Origin: Diogma glabrata
Taxonomy: Eukaryota; Arthropoda; Insecta; Diptera; Cylindrotomidae
Reading direction: 5' to 3'
Assembly (NCBI GenBank): GCA_963693315.1
Contig: OY856186.1
Coordinates: 230,081,146 to 230,145,145, forward strand
Length of the DNA: 64,000 nucleotides
The translations under genes and the position numbers were made by a program. How positions within the stretch are numbered: the first letter of the stretch is position 1; each line of letters starts with the position of its first letter. The notes beneath the pieces are model-generated. The model did not search any database, was not told the DNA's origin, and saw only the letters and a program-made list of their open reading frames with translations. Below, one piece after another: positions 45,201 to 56,280 of the stretch.

Positions 45201-48200
45201 TTTATTTATTTTATTTTATTGTTTTATGGAATTTAATTTAATGTTTTATTTAATTTTATTTATTTTGTTATTGAATTTAATTTATTGTTTTATTTAATTT
45301 AATTTATTGCTTTATTTAATTAAATATATTGTTTTATTTAATTTAATTTGTTGTTTTATTGAATTGAACTAAATTAACTAAAATTAAATTAAATATATTT
45401 TACAAGATTAGTTGCGTTATGTTATAACTACATATAGGTAAGTATTAAAATTTACAAAAATTCGACATTTTGTAATGTATGTAGTAGTAAATTCCCTATT
45501 TTAAATGATCCTGTCATGGTCTGATTCTAGAAGGGCTAATATGGTTTAGATAGTTTAAGGCGTTACATTACTGATTAGGATGAGAAATCCGCATTAGATT
45601 TTGATTTGAGCCCTTATAGAATGCTACTTGGGATGCTCAAGTGCTAAATTAAATAATACAGCTGCGGATGCATCACCTTGTCAAACACCAGATGGTATCT
45701 CAAAAGGGTCAAAAACTAACCTTTCGATTACTATTTTGTAATTTGAGCCCAATTGTTATGAGTTAATACAGAAAATAAGTTTCTCTAGAATACCAAAGCA
45801 TTTGAACGCATACCAAGGTTGTGATCCTATCTTATCCTTGCTTGAAATCAACGTAATCTATAATCCAGGTAATGATGTTGTACTTACAACATTTTTCCAG
45901 AATTATCGTTAAGGTTAACCATTGAACTGTGGTTGAACGGTTGGGACTGAAAACCACAGTAATATATAGTCATCGATGAATCTTGAGAATTTTAGTTTTA
46001 ATACCATTAATTTTTGAGAATCACAAATTTGTGTGATTTTGATTCAAAAACTATTGCGTGCTAGTGCTAGATTGTTTGTACAAACTTGATATAGTTCCAC
46101 GATCGATAGCGAAGTTTACACGCGTTTGCAAAGCGCATATACGCGCTAATAGCACAATATTTAAACTCTTCAGTCTCCTTAAGATATTGCAAAGGAACAT
46201 AAAAAAAGTCAAGTTAAATAAAAGTGTGTGAAAACATCTATGTTGATAAAATGAAACACAAAATGGTGTAAAAAACAAATAAATTTCTTACCTTCATTTT
46301 GACAGGTGTAAATGAAGTTGAGGTCCGATTAGCACGTATTATCGAATCATTTGAGCTTCTTCTTGATGATAAAACATTTGATGGACCCTGCTATTGGAAA
46401 GACAAAAAAATAATTCTATACACGTATTTCAAAGGTAAAATATTATTCCTTAGTCATTACGGAGGAAGGATTTTTTAAAATATAATATATGTAATATAAA
46501 TTTTACCGATAAAAGTGCACCAATCAAATCTGTTGCAACTGGATCATCTGTTCTTATTTCTTTCATTTGTGGACTATATAATCCTTCACGTTTTAAAAAT
46601 TCCATAACCTTATCCAATAACCTTGCTTCGTCAGGTGAACAATTTTCCTGTACTTGACTAAGAATTGTGACAACCTATTTTAGAATGTATTAAAAGAAAA
46701 TTAAATTTACAAATAATTCTCACAATAAAATCAACTTTTACTTTTGTAATTGGCGCTTCAAGCGGCAACGATGATAATTTTGCTAAACTTGTTCTTCTTA
46801 ATCCATCCGATGTAATCGATCTGATATCAAAGCTTCCCCGTCGTATTGAATGTAATGATCCTCGTGGTGCTTCTTTAACTTGTGATATTGTCGGTACAAG
46901 TTGTTCATTTTGTCCTGGTAAATCTATTGTAATAACTAAATGTGTTGGATTCCGGCCAATACATACAACAGGCATGACACGAATATGTAACGATATAGTT
47001 TCTTGAGTTTTCTTTTTTATCGGTATAATTCCATCGTATTCACGATTACGATTTGTTTGCATTGTTATTGGTGTTACATCTGTATTCAATAATTCAGCTA
47101 ACGGTCTTCCTAAAATTTCATCTTGTTTTATATTCAACAAACGTTCTGTGGCTTTATTTGCGTATTGTGTTCGGAGGAGATCATCGGTTATTATCATTGG
47201 TTCACGTGATCGGTGTAGTGCGGTGTAAAGTGCCTAACCGAAAAAAAAAATAAAATTCAAATTAAATGTAGTTTCGGTAAAAGCAATTCTTTCATGTTTG
47301 TCAATTATATTTGATTAATTACAGAATTGAAATTTTTGAATAAAATAATTTACTTAAAATTTATTTATCGTTAGTTGACGGTAAGGGAATGGCAAGAAGA
47401 TATGGAAATGTGTTCTAGTTTTTAATTGTAGGAAATTAATTAAACGTGAACAAAGATGATTTTGTTGACTTAAAATTTTTATGAAGCATAAATTGGGGGA
47501 AAATTTAAAAGGTGTTGGTAAGATTTAAGAAAAGAACGATAGTTAGAACTTAGAGCATAGGTATGTGTTTACGAATTACTTAATAATATAATTCTCGGAT
47601 TTTAGATACATAAAGTGTTATTAGGTAGTGTTGTGTATGACGGACGCAGCCATCAATCAATTAATAATCATCATCGTCAATCATCATACACAGATACAAA
47701 TAAACAGACAAATCTATATAACGAGTTATTCTTCCCACGATCGCTCTCATTAAATTTGGACTAGTCTAATTAGATGTTTTATACCGAGTCATCCTATTTT
47801 ATAATTGTTTGTCGGAATAAATATTGTTTATAATTTATAATTGAAATGAATAGTTTTTATTCAATTAAATAGTTGTGTTTCTTATAAGTTGAATTAGTGC
47901 AACATAACAGGTAGTTTAAAAACCGGTTCACAATAGCTTCACAAGGTATATTAACAAGCATATTGTTTTTGTGAAGATACTACAAATTGGTGACCCTAGG
48001 TTGGGAAACCCAGCTTTTAATAACACTAACTTCATAATTTCACGAAGATATTTCCAAATTTATTTTTTTCGTTGTCGTTCTCTTTCTATTTATTCACTTT
48101 TTTCTATTTATTTAAATAAATGGACAGGCCTTCAATTCGCAAGTGACAATAGTCAATAACTACAAAAATTTACCAACTGATATTCAGATGCTCTTGAATA

Positions 48201-51200
48201 TATTCTACCGGCTCATCAACAACCCCTACCTTCTAATCAAACATCGTACATCGCTCACGTCATGCTAAAACTAATTTATAATTGAAAAAAAAAGTTACGT
48301 TAAAACTAAATTACATATGCAAAACTAGCAAATTTGAGTGTCGGTGAAATAAAAATGCATCTTTAGTGTCTTTGTAGCAAGTGGTGTAACTTTGATGGAA
48401 AGCACAAAGGTGACCCTAGATCAAAGTCTCGTTCCACATGGTTTATGTGGTTTTATCACCAAAGCTTCCAGGAACACACTTGTTATTTCTAATTACCAAA
48501 CTTTCACGCAAAAAACGCCTAGGTTTAGGTTTTCTTATTGTCAATGTAACAAAAAATATTAAACCTTAGCTGACATCCATCAAATAACTCTCATTTATCA
48601 GACCACCTGAGTGGAATCCTATCCTCTGAAAATGACTGATAGAATCTACTAGACATTACATAACATCAAGCATATGTTTGAGGCCTCAAGATTGGGTTCA
48701 ATATTTTTTTCCAGGTTATGAATACTTGATCCCGAGAAACTTCCGATTGAAAGACAAATTTGTTTTCATACTGAATCAATGTCTATCCCATCTAATCTTC
48801 TAAAAAACCTATTGGTTAAACCAAATTTAGCTCTTCAAAGCGTCACAAAGTCCAATAGTTACTATATTCCTCATGTTATGAATTTTGGCAGCAAATTCAA
48901 CATTTGCATCATTATCAATGTCAGAACTCAGAACGTATTGGAAAGAACCCTGACGGGAAATAAAGTATGAAAAACTATGAAAAAAAATGAAAATTTATGA
49001 AAAATAAATATGATAAACTATAAAAAAAAATATTGCGACGCTGATGCATAGGCTGACTTCACCACAGCTCTGGAAACATAGTGTTCTGGATATATAATGA
49101 GCTAATATCCATAAAATACTTTAATTAAAAGCTAACCAATATTATGGACTTCGTAGTTCAAATAATAAAAATATTAAAGCAGGCAGTAGTATCCCAACAA
49201 ACATAAATTCTGTTGTACGAGAAAAAGTAAAAAAAATTTTATCGGAAGTGAAAAAGCAGAAGTAAGGATGCAGAACTGTTGTAAACCGTACTAAATGTGT
49301 ATGTACCAAATTTCATCCAACTCGATTATCAGGTACAGAAGTTATTGAGCTTCCAAAATAATAGGTGCATAGAGGACCCCCTACCACTTTGTTCACTATC
49401 GCTAAAAAAAACTAATCAGTTCCTTGCCATACATATTTGCATCTTTTTGCAAAGTGTAATCAAAATTACTTAACGAACGAATGTTGTATGCTTCCAACAA
49501 ACATTGAAACAATAAACAGGTGTTCGGGAGGACCCCACCACTTATCCCAATATTGTCCAAAAACTAGTCAATTCTTTGTCAATAAAGTCTTTATCTTTTT
49601 TCAAAGTGCCATTAAAATTGATTAATGAATGAAATCTGTATGCTCCCAACAAACTTTAAAAACCAAGTGTGATAAGTCAGCAGTTGTATGGTAGATCCCC
49701 CGCCACTTTGATCAATGTGTCCCAAAAGATGATAATTATCTTCTTACACTAATTAAAACCTTTCCATAAGTTTTATCATAATCACTTCTGTATTGTAGGC
49801 TGTAGTGTGCATAAAGATACTGAAAAAACTGCCAACAATTAAAAAAAATTTTTTTACCGGAAGTAAAAAACCGGAAGTTGGGATGCAGAATTTTTGTAAA
49901 GCATACTAAATGCTTATGTACAAAGTTTCATCCAATTCGTTTATCAGGTACAGATGTTATTGAGCTTTAAAAAAAAACAGGTGTATGGGACACCCCCCAC
50001 CACTTTGTTCACTATCGCTCAAAAACTAATCAGTTCTTTGCCATACATGTTTGCATTTTTTTCCAAAGTGTCATCAAAATTGGTTCACGAACGAATGCTG
50101 TGTGCTCCCAAAGAACATTGAAAAAATGATGACACAGTAAACAGGTGTTCGGGAGACCCCATACCACTTATCCCAATATTGTCCAAAAACTAATCAGTTC
50201 CTTGTCATTTAAGTTCCCATCTTTTTCCAAAGTGTCATTAGAATTGATTAATGAATGAAGTCTGTATGCTCCCAACAAAGTTTAAAAACAAAGTGTGAAA
50301 AGTCAGCAGTTGTATGGTAGATCCCGCCACTTTGATCAATGTGTCCTAAAAGATGATAATTATCTTCTTACACTAATTGGAACCCTATTCCATAAGTTTC
50401 ATCATAATCACTTCATTATTGTAGGCTGTAGTGTGCATAAAGACACTGAAAAAACTTCAAAAAAGTACAAAAAAAATTTTTTTACCGGAAGTAAAAAACC
50501 GGAAGTTGGGATGCAGAACTATTGTAAACCGTACTACATACTCAGGTACCAAGTTTCATCCAATTCGCTTATCAGGTACAGAAGCTATAGTGCTTTCAAA
50601 AAAACAGGTGCTCCAGGGACCCCCACCACTTTGTTCACTATCGCTCAAAAACTAATCAGTTCTTTGCCATACATGTTTGCATCTTTTTCCAAAGTGTCAT
50701 CAAAATTTGTTCACGAACGAATGCTGTGTGCTCCCAACAAACATTGAAAAAAGTGTGACACATTAAACAGGTGTTCGGGAGGACCCCCACCACTTATTCC
50801 AATATTATCCAAAAACTAATCAGTTCTTTGTTACTTAAGTCTCCATTTTTTTCCAAAGTTTCATTAAAATAAATTAATGAACGAAGTCTGTATGCTCCCA
50901 ACAAACTTAAAAAACAAAGTGTGAAAAGTCAGCATTTGTATGGTAGACCCCCCACCACTTTGATCAATGTGTCTCAAAACATGATAATTATCTTTTCACA
51001 CTTATTGGAACCCTATTCCATAAGTTTCATCATAATCACTTCATTATTGTAGGCTGTAGTGTGCATAAAGACACTGAAAAAACTTCAAAAAAGTACAAAA
51101 AAATTTTTTTTACCGGAAGTAAAAAACCGGAAGTTGGGATGCAGAACTATTGTAAACCGTACTACATACTCAGGTACCAAGTTTCATCCAATTCGCTTAT

Positions 51201-54200
51201 CAGGTACAGAAGCTATAGTGCTTTCAAAAAAACAGGTGCTCCAGGGACCCCCACCACTTTGTTCACTATCGCTCAAAAACTAATCAGTTCTTTGCCATAC
51301 ATGTTTGCATCTTTTTCCAAAGTGTCATCAAAATTCGATAACGAACGAATGCTGTGTGCTCCCAACAAACATTGAAAAAAGTGTGACACATTAAACAGGT
51401 GTTCGGGAGGACCCCCACCACTTATTCCAATATTATCCAAAAACTAATCAGTTCTTTGTTACTTAAGTCTCCATTTTTTTCCAAAGTTTCATTAAAATAA
51501 ATTAATGAACGAAGTCTGTATGCTCCCAACAAACTTAAAAAACAAAGTGTGAAAAGTCAGCATTTGTATGGTAGACCCCCCACCACTTTGATCAATGTGT
51601 CTCAAAACATGATAATTATCTTTTCACACTTATTGGAACCCTATTCCATAAGTTTCATCATAATCACTTCATTATTGTAGGCTGTAGTGTGCATAAAGAC
51701 ACTGAAAAAACTTCAAAAAAGTACAAAAAAAATTTTTTTACCGGAAGTGAAAAACCGGAAGTTGGGATGCAGAACTATTGTAAACCGTACTACATACTCA
51801 TGTACCAAGTTTCATCCAATTCGCTTATCAGGTACAGAAGTTATAGAGCTTTCAAAAAAACAGGTGCTCCAGGGACCCCCCACCACTTTGTTCACTATCG
51901 CTCAAAAACTAATCAGTTCTTTGCCATACATGTTTGCATCTTTTTCCAAAGTGTCATCAAAATTTGTTCACGAACGAATGCTGTGTGCTCCCAACAAACA
52001 TTGAAAAAAGTGTGATACATTAAACAGGTGTTCGGGAGGACCCCCACCACTTATTCCAATATTGTCCAAAAACTAATCAGTTCTTTGTTATTTAACTCTC
52101 CATCTTTTTCCAAAGTTTCATTAAAATAAATTAATGAATGAAGTCTGTATGCTCCCAACAAACTTTAAAAACAAAGTGTGAAAAGTCAGCATTTGTATGG
52201 TAGACCCCCCACCACTTTGATCAATGTGTCCCAAAACATGATAATTATCTTTTCACACTAATTGGAACCCTATTCCATAAGTTTCATCATAATCACTTCA
52301 TTATTGTGGCCTGTAGTGTGCATAAAGACACTGAAAAAACTTCAAAAAAGTACAAAAAAAATTTTTTTACCGGAAGTGAAAAACCGGAAGTTGGGATGCA
52401 GAACTATTGTAAACCGTACTACATACTCATGTACCAAGTTTCATCCAATTCGCTTATCAGGTACAGAAGTTATTGAGCTTTCAAAAAAACAGGTGCTCCA
52501 GGGACCCCCCACCACTTTGTTCACTATCGCTCAAAAACTAATCAGTTCTTTGCCATACATGTTTGCATCTTTTTCCAAAGTGTCATCAAAATTTGTTCAC
52601 GAACGAATGCTGTGTGCTCCCAACAAACATTGAAAAAAGTGTGATACATTAAACAGGTGTTCGGGAGGACCCCCACCACTTATTCCAATATTGTCCAAAA
52701 ACTAATCAGTTCTTTGTTATTTAAGTCTCCATCTTTTTCCAAAGTTTCATTAAAATAAATTAATGAATGAAGTCTGTATGCTCCCAACAAACTTTAAAAA
52801 CAAAGTGTGAAAAGTCAGCATTTGTATGGTAGACCCCCCACCACTTTGATCAATGTGTCCCAAAACATGATAATTATCTTTTCACACTAATTGGAACCCT
52901 ATTCCATAAGTTTCATCATAATCACTTCATTATTGTGGGCTGTAGTGTGCATAAAGACACTGAAAAAACTTCAAAAAAGTACAAAAAAAATTTTTTTACC
53001 GGAAGTGAAAAACCGGAAGTTGGGATGCAGAACTATTTTAAACCGTACTACATACTCATGTACCAAGTTTCATCCGATTCGCTTATCAGGTACAGAAGTT
53101 ATTGAGCTTTCAAAAAAACAGGTGCTCCAGGGACCCCCCACCACTTTGTTCACTATCGCTCAAAAACTAATCAGTTCTTTGTCATACATGTTTGCATTTT
53201 TTTCCAAAGTGTCATCAAAATTCACTCACGAACGAATGCTGTGTGCTCCCAACAAACTTAAAAACTTTGTGGAAAAAACCACCTGTTGTATGGTGGACCC
53301 CCCAACCCTTTATCCAATGTGCTCCAAAAGCTGATAAAATCTTTGTCATATTATTTAAAAGCTTTTCGCAACGTTTCGTGAAAATCGATCGGTAATTTTA
53401 GGCTACAGTAGGGATAAACACCTGAAAAAAAAACTTTTTAACCGGAAGTGACAAACCGGAAGTTGGTATGCAAAAATATTGGAAACAGTACTAAAACCTT
53501 ATATACTAAGTTTCAATAAGATCATAACCCGGGATCAGAAGTTATTCAAGATTTAAACTAAGAGGTGTTTGGGAGACCCCCCGCCATTTTGTCCACATTT
53601 GAAATGAATCCAGATCTTCCATTTTCAAGTGAACCTGTATCATTTGCCAAAGTTTCATCAAGATCCTATGCAGAAAACTCACCCACCCGCCAAATTTGGT
53701 TTTCAGCAGAGAACCTAATCTATTTACAAAAATCGCTATTTTGAATACCGAAATAAAATAGGATTCGAAAAAATTTTACGTGCTCAATAATCAGATTTTT
53801 TCTTCGTTTTTCATAGCTCATAAACATAAATTTTCAGATAAATTCATAATTGTTTTCCTAATTTTCATAGAAAATAAGAGATTTAAAAAAAAATAACATG
53901 TTCATAGTCATAGTTTTATCATAGTTTTTCATTTTTAAAGACATACTCTTGCAGAGAAATTCATACTTTTTCCTAAAATATTATATTTGTTCCTATTATT
54001 TTCTATGAAAAAATATTATTGTCTATGACTTTTCGTTTCATAGCTTTTCATTGAATTTCTTTGAATTTTTCATAGGTTTTTTTCCGTCAGGGAAGGTATT
54101 TAATTCAGGTATTTTATTGCCTAAGCCCTAAACAATAGCCTCATTATAAAACTTTCAAAAATATTAAAAATGTTTGATACTTTACCTGCTGTGTTGAAAT

Positions 54201-54405
54201 GACATATTGCGGACGGACAAGAGAATGTTGTATCTGTCGTAATTCCGAGCTACACATCGATATATGCGGTGATTCAATTATACACTAAAATAAGTTTAAA
54301 ATAAATTATGATAAGGCTCACCACATACTTGAGAAAAATCAACTTACTCTATTGTACCCAGCATCTAGTAACGACGACACTGTTGAATCATCCTTTTCAT
54401 ATGCA
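38163..54405 (-). CDS. Pde8: Pde8 (cAMP-specific phosphodiesterase 8), partial gene of 7 exons
   Basis: Seven exons joined in phase (54405-54348, 54284-54186, 47233-46742, 46674-46507, 46390-46292, 38703-38455, 38385-38163) encode about 462 residues. The order is the end of the N-terminal receiver-like region, PAS domain, linker, and the first half of the catalytic HD domain. PDE8 enzymes are high-affinity cytosolic cAMP hydrolases, and the PAS domain plus EAPITKV and LYSP...DDP linker blocks separate PDE8 from other PDE classes. Missing are upstream exons and the C-terminal half of the catalytic domain. Two introns (7.6 kb and 7.0 kb) and the 3' intron (over 38 kb if contiguous) are packed with repeats, while other introns are 63-116 bp. 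All visible coding parts are intact, so the gene is probably functional. Confidence 0.93.
38455..38703 (-). CDS. Pde8: Pde8 exon: start of the catalytic domain
   Basis: 83 codons in phase 0, donor GTGAGT after ATGCAA and acceptor TTAAAAG (a weak pyrimidine tract, so this start is slightly less certain). Encodes [38 protein letters not shown] and [20 protein letters not shown]. WDFDxFxLE marks the beginning of the PDE8 catalytic domain. The [10 protein letters not shown] motif holds the histidine that acts as proton donor in class I phosphodiesterases. Confidence 0.95.
38704..40734. other. Pde8 intron, non-coding AT-rich part
   Basis: No recognisable gene, RNA or TIR pair was seen here. This is part of the 7.6-kb intron between the exons ending at 46292 and starting at 38703. 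Confidence 0.5.
40735..40915 (+). repeat. CAACAAC-type simple repeat
   Basis: Repeated AACAACC/AACCAAC words with frequent substitutions over about 180 bp, directly upstream of a tRNA-like sequence. Confidence 0.8.
40942..41007 (+). repeat. tRNA-like sequence (tRNA pseudogene or SINE head)
   Basis: Over 66 nt the ends pair as an acceptor stem (GGATGTT with TTGCATCC). CAG...CTG forms a D stem around the A-box TAGCTTGGTCA (40953-40963). TAAC...GTTA could be the anticodon stem, and AGTTCGAATG (about 40987-40996) is a B-box. Stems contain mismatches and the T arm is poor, so a functional tRNA is unlikely. Confidence 0.4.
41008..41562. other. Pde8 intron, non-coding
   Basis: May include the body of a SINE following the tRNA-like head at 40942. 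Nothing else is recognisable. Confidence 0.4.
41571..41878. mobile_element. 308-bp MITE with 8-bp target duplication
   Basis: Flanked by AAATTAAA on both sides (41563-41570 and 41879-41886). The ends share CCTAGTTTATCCCCC in inverted orientation, with a run of G/C just inside the left end and a duplicated end motif there. An 8-bp duplication suggests hAT mobilisation, although the ends (GGTAC/GGCAT) are unusual for hAT. Confidence 0.7.
42106..42277. repeat. (AT)n microsatellite
   Basis: About 170 bp of almost pure AT dinucleotide with one small AAATATATATATTT interruption near 42176-42190. The array can form cruciforms and its assembled length may be unreliable. Confidence 0.97.
42278..43531. 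other. Pde8 intron, non-coding with old repeat sequence
   Basis: The GC-richer part 43290-43430 (with ACCTGCCGCTGGGATAATTTT and CAGTGGCGGTGTGGTCCACTG) looks like a decayed transposon end, but I cannot place it. The rest shows no gene. Confidence 0.35.
43532..43750 (+). pseudogene. short open coding-like fragment, unknown
   Basis: 72 codons are open after a TTTTAG acceptor-like site: [20 protein letters not shown], then [20 protein letters not shown] and [16 protein letters not shown], running into the minisatellite before a stop. The amino-acid composition is more protein-like than the surrounding AT-rich DNA, with balanced charges and few repeats. I do not recognise the family. It may be an exon remnant from a retroposed or transposon gene; it lies antisense in a Pde8 intron. 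Confidence 0.3.
43740..45360 (+). repeat. 21-bp minisatellite, roughly 75 units
   Basis: Units of the form TGTTTTATTTAATTTAATTTA with common variants (TTGAATTT for TTTAATTT, ATTG for AATG). It fills about 1.6 kb of the Pde8 intron. Variation between units is much higher than in the heptamer arrays, so it is older or less homogenised. Confidence 0.93.
45640..45990 (-). pseudogene. decayed RTE reverse transcriptase fragment
   Basis: About 350 bp match 19960-20330 (RT region around [15 protein letters not shown] and the upstream YVDFRQAYDS block) in the same orientation, with many substitutions and small indels. Recognisable words include GCATCACCTTGTC, GTTGTACT.ACAACATTTTTCCAGAAT and GTGGTTGA.CGGTTGGGAC. 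It is an old, truncated copy of the same family within a Pde8 intron. Confidence 0.85.
46292..46390 (-). CDS. Pde8: Pde8 exon: linker before the catalytic domain
   Basis: 33 codons in phase 0, donor GTAAGA after ATGAAG. It encodes a serine/arginine-rich linker including [18 protein letters not shown], corresponding to the poorly conserved segment between the LYSP block and the catalytic domain in PDE8. RRSSND looks like a basophilic kinase site (inference). The acceptor is a tandem TAGCAG, so splicing may start at 46390 or 46387, adding or skipping one glutamine. Confidence 0.8.
46507..46674 (-). CDS. Pde8: Pde8 exon: conserved linker helix
   Basis: 56 codons in phase 0, acceptor AAAATAG, donor GTAAAA. 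Encodes [20 protein letters not shown] then [20 protein letters not shown] and DLIGALLS. The LYSP...DDP...DLIGxLxS pattern is specific to the PDE8 linker (LYSPQ...DDPHxxDLVGGLM in vertebrates). Confidence 0.93.
46742..47233 (-). CDS. Pde8: Pde8 exon: PAS domain
   Basis: 164 codons in phase 0, acceptor GGTTAG, donor GTAAAA. It begins [20 protein letters not shown] and [20 protein letters not shown], then [12 protein letters not shown], the PAS fold start seen in PDE8. The remaining PAS strands run to about residue 105. It then continues with [20 protein letters not shown] and LPLEAPITK, a serine-rich stretch leading to the PDE8-specific EAPITK block. RRGSFD is a plausible PKA-type phosphorylation site, fitting regulation by the pathway it limits (inference). 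The PAS domain probably binds a regulatory partner or ligand. Confidence 0.95.
47234..47628. other. Pde8 intron, non-coding
   Basis: Start (5' on plus) of the 7.0-kb intron between exons at 47233 and 54186. No feature is recognised before the LTR remnant. Confidence 0.5.
47629..47996 (+). mobile_element. LTR remnant with primer-binding site
   Basis: A 356-bp segment starts TGTTGTGTATGACGG and ends GAAGATACTACA, with AATAAA at about 47815. After 3 bases comes TTGGTGACCC (47987-47996), a common primer-binding site of insect Ty3/gypsy elements. TG...CA ends plus the adjacent site support a 5' LTR. No clear gag follows; 48000-48940 may hold decayed interior sequence. Confidence 0.5.
48948..54092. 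mobile_element. TIR-bounded element made mainly of satellite
   Basis: Left end CCCTGACGGGAAATAAAGTATGAAAAACTATGAA and right end TTTTTCATAGG...CCGTCAGGG are inverted. Subterminal runs of ATGAAAAACTATGAA-type words occur on the left and their complements on the right (53800-54080). The middle is a tandem higher-order satellite. No transposase is present, so it is non-autonomous. I could not fix a target duplication. It sits within a Pde8 intron. Confidence 0.7.
49140..53700 (+). repeat. ~628-bp higher-order satellite of four ~157-bp monomers
   Basis: GTGTGCATAAAG recurs at 49805, 50431, 51059, 51687, 52316 and 52945, i.e. every 626-629 bp. Within each unit a ~157-bp submonomer repeats about four times, marked by CCCCCACCACTT, AAAAACTAATCAGTTCTTTG, TTTTTCCAAAGT and ATGCTCCCAACAAAC. 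At the right edge the next match (about 53408) comes after ~463 bp, close to three monomers. Central units are almost identical; the outer ones are diverged. Open frames of 100-150 codons seen in several units follow from sequence repetition. Confidence 0.92.
54186..54284 (-). CDS. Pde8: Pde8 exon: segment before the PAS domain
   Basis: 33 codons in phase 0, acceptor TTTTAG, donor GTAAA after CAGCAG. Encodes [20 protein letters not shown] and [10 protein letters not shown], aligning with the ENP..ACYNELLQLE..EVRSQ region that joins the receiver-like domain to the PAS domain in PDE8. It splices in phase to ALYTALHRS at 47233. Confidence 0.88.
54348..54405 (-). CDS. Pde8: Pde8 exon: end of the N-terminal receiver-like domain
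   Basis: 58 bp (one base plus 19 codons), acceptor TTTTTCAG, donor GTAAGT. Encodes [19 protein letters not shown], matching the ...LPLLxAGFNRR segment of PDE8 proteins. The 63-bp intron to the next exon is typical of the short introns here. Earlier exons must lie above 54405 but none is clearly visible. Confidence 0.85.
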
Positions 54406-56133
54406 CTGAAAAATATCCATTAAAAAAACAAAAATAAAAAATCTGATCGAAACTAATAACATAAAAGCTTATTTCAATAAAATTTAATCCAATCTAATCA
54501 TAATTTCGACTTTCAATTTTCTATTCATCAACAACAAAATCAAACAACAGCAACAACATTTTATCTATTTTTCATTAAACATAAAATCTATCAACGAGTA
54601 ACAAAAAAAAAAATTAAATCATAAATGACATTGAATGGTAGTTACTGTACTAGTAGTTCTTATACTTGCACAACATTTATTTCCCCCAGGGAGTATTTTG
54701 TATTTATTCTATTATCAATTCAGTTTTCTAGAAAAAGGGGATTGTGAGGCGAGTAAAAGTATAGTAAAACCATCATGAACAAAATTTTATAATTCCAAAT
54801 ATGGGCAATGAAAATTTCAATTTCGTTCGAACTTTTATTTTTTCTACGATAGTATATAGAAAATCCATTTTCATGCAGATCTAACCCTCTTTGAAAGTGA
54901 CTTTTTCCCCTCTAGAGATAAACATATTTTTAGTAAATAACAAATTGTAATTGCTATAATATTACATGTAGTTTTACAAGGTTTTACATCAAAGCAAAAA
55001 TTATGGAATATGATATGAATATTGATTTATAATTGAAATGATTTTCTTACGACCAAACTAGAAATTGACACTTAAGATATAATTTTTTGTAATATAATGT
55101 AGGACGTTTTATTATTGCTTATTTATTATGATAAAATCATATATCTATTACGCACTAGTGCGTATAATGAAATAATAAATAAACCAAAATTGTCAATACA
55201 ACGGTCATCATGACAAATTTATCAAGTTTAAACAAATACAAAACTTGTGCATAACAAATTTAAATTTTCAATTGAGAAGATAAAGCATCATTTACATACA
55301 ACTTTTTTAAACTTATTTCAAATGCCTACTAAAGATTAAAAAAATTATTTTGATACGATTATTGCTATTTTATTTCTATGTCGACCGTAGACAAAGTATA
55401 GTATAAAACTCGCACAGAATTATAATATTTACTGGTATGAATTTAAACCACTCTTTACGCCTGCTAATCTTTCATACGTGTATAATATTTATATCATTCT
55501 ACGCTTTTAATACAATATTGAATATACACTATTATACATATTTAACATCCTATAAGAAAAAGCATTTTCTATGCGAAAAAATACAGTGATTCATCTCTTG
55601 TAGCAAAATATACCATTCTTTTCTATTTTCTACGTAAACGTTTTTTTTGTGGGAAAAAAGTTGACATTGGTGAGAAAAATTGACAAATGTGTGGAGTGGG
55701 TAAAATTGTAATATTAAAATAGATGAAATATTGCAATTTACAATTGATATATTTATGGTACATATAATGTTTTGCGTGTGATATATATATTCATTTGTTA
55801 TTGCTGATTATGGTAACAAGAATTATTTTTGTGAATAGAGCTTTTTTATAGAAATTATTTTCCCATTCCGGAATTACACCGTTTTTGTAGATAAAAAGGA
55901 GCTTTGGCTCATGAAATTTTGCAATTTTTTTAAAAACTACTAACATACTTGAATTAATTATTTTGAATTATAATTTTATTTTGTAACTTCTGTATCGTTT
56001 TATGATATTTTTAATGCCCTGGTTTCATGCAGAAAGAAAAAAATTTGATCATTCAGTTGGCACAGTGATTATGCAGTCATGATGACATCGGATTCGGTTG
56101 TGTTGTCTTTAATTCGGTTGTTTTGTCTTCAAA
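54406..56133. other. non-coding, probably Pde8 intron
   Basis: AT-rich with no recognisable exon, RNA gene or repeat pair. It should be intronic if Pde8 continues upstream. Confidence 0.5.
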
Positions 56134-56214
56134 TTTGATTTAAAAATGCAATATTTAAAAATATACTTTTTACTGTTTATTTTTAATTTTTTATTTTATT
56201 AATAATAATATTAC

Positions 56215-56280
56215 GTTTTCTATTTAATGTGTCAATTATCACATTATATTTTCACATAATTGACACATTAAATAGAAAAC
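56215..56280. repeat. perfect 25-bp hairpin, 16-nt loop
   Basis: The 25-base arm running from GTTTTCTATTTAATG to TCAATTAT (56215-56239) is exactly complementary to 56256-56280, at the junction between the left pseudo-LTR and the coding part of the Penelope fragment. It looks like the turn-around point of an inverted copy, similar to the one at about 26786. Confidence 0.85.

Noticed and set aside
50295..53395. Several 100-150-codon ORFs of nearly the same protein in the satellite
   Set aside because: They recur because the 628-bp unit repeats. The unit length is not always a multiple of three, frames differ between units, and the peptide resembles no family.
49140..53700. Evenly spaced repeats as a CRISPR array
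   Set aside because: Units are 628 bp head-to-tail copies without short repeats separated by unique spacers, and the DNA is eukaryotic.
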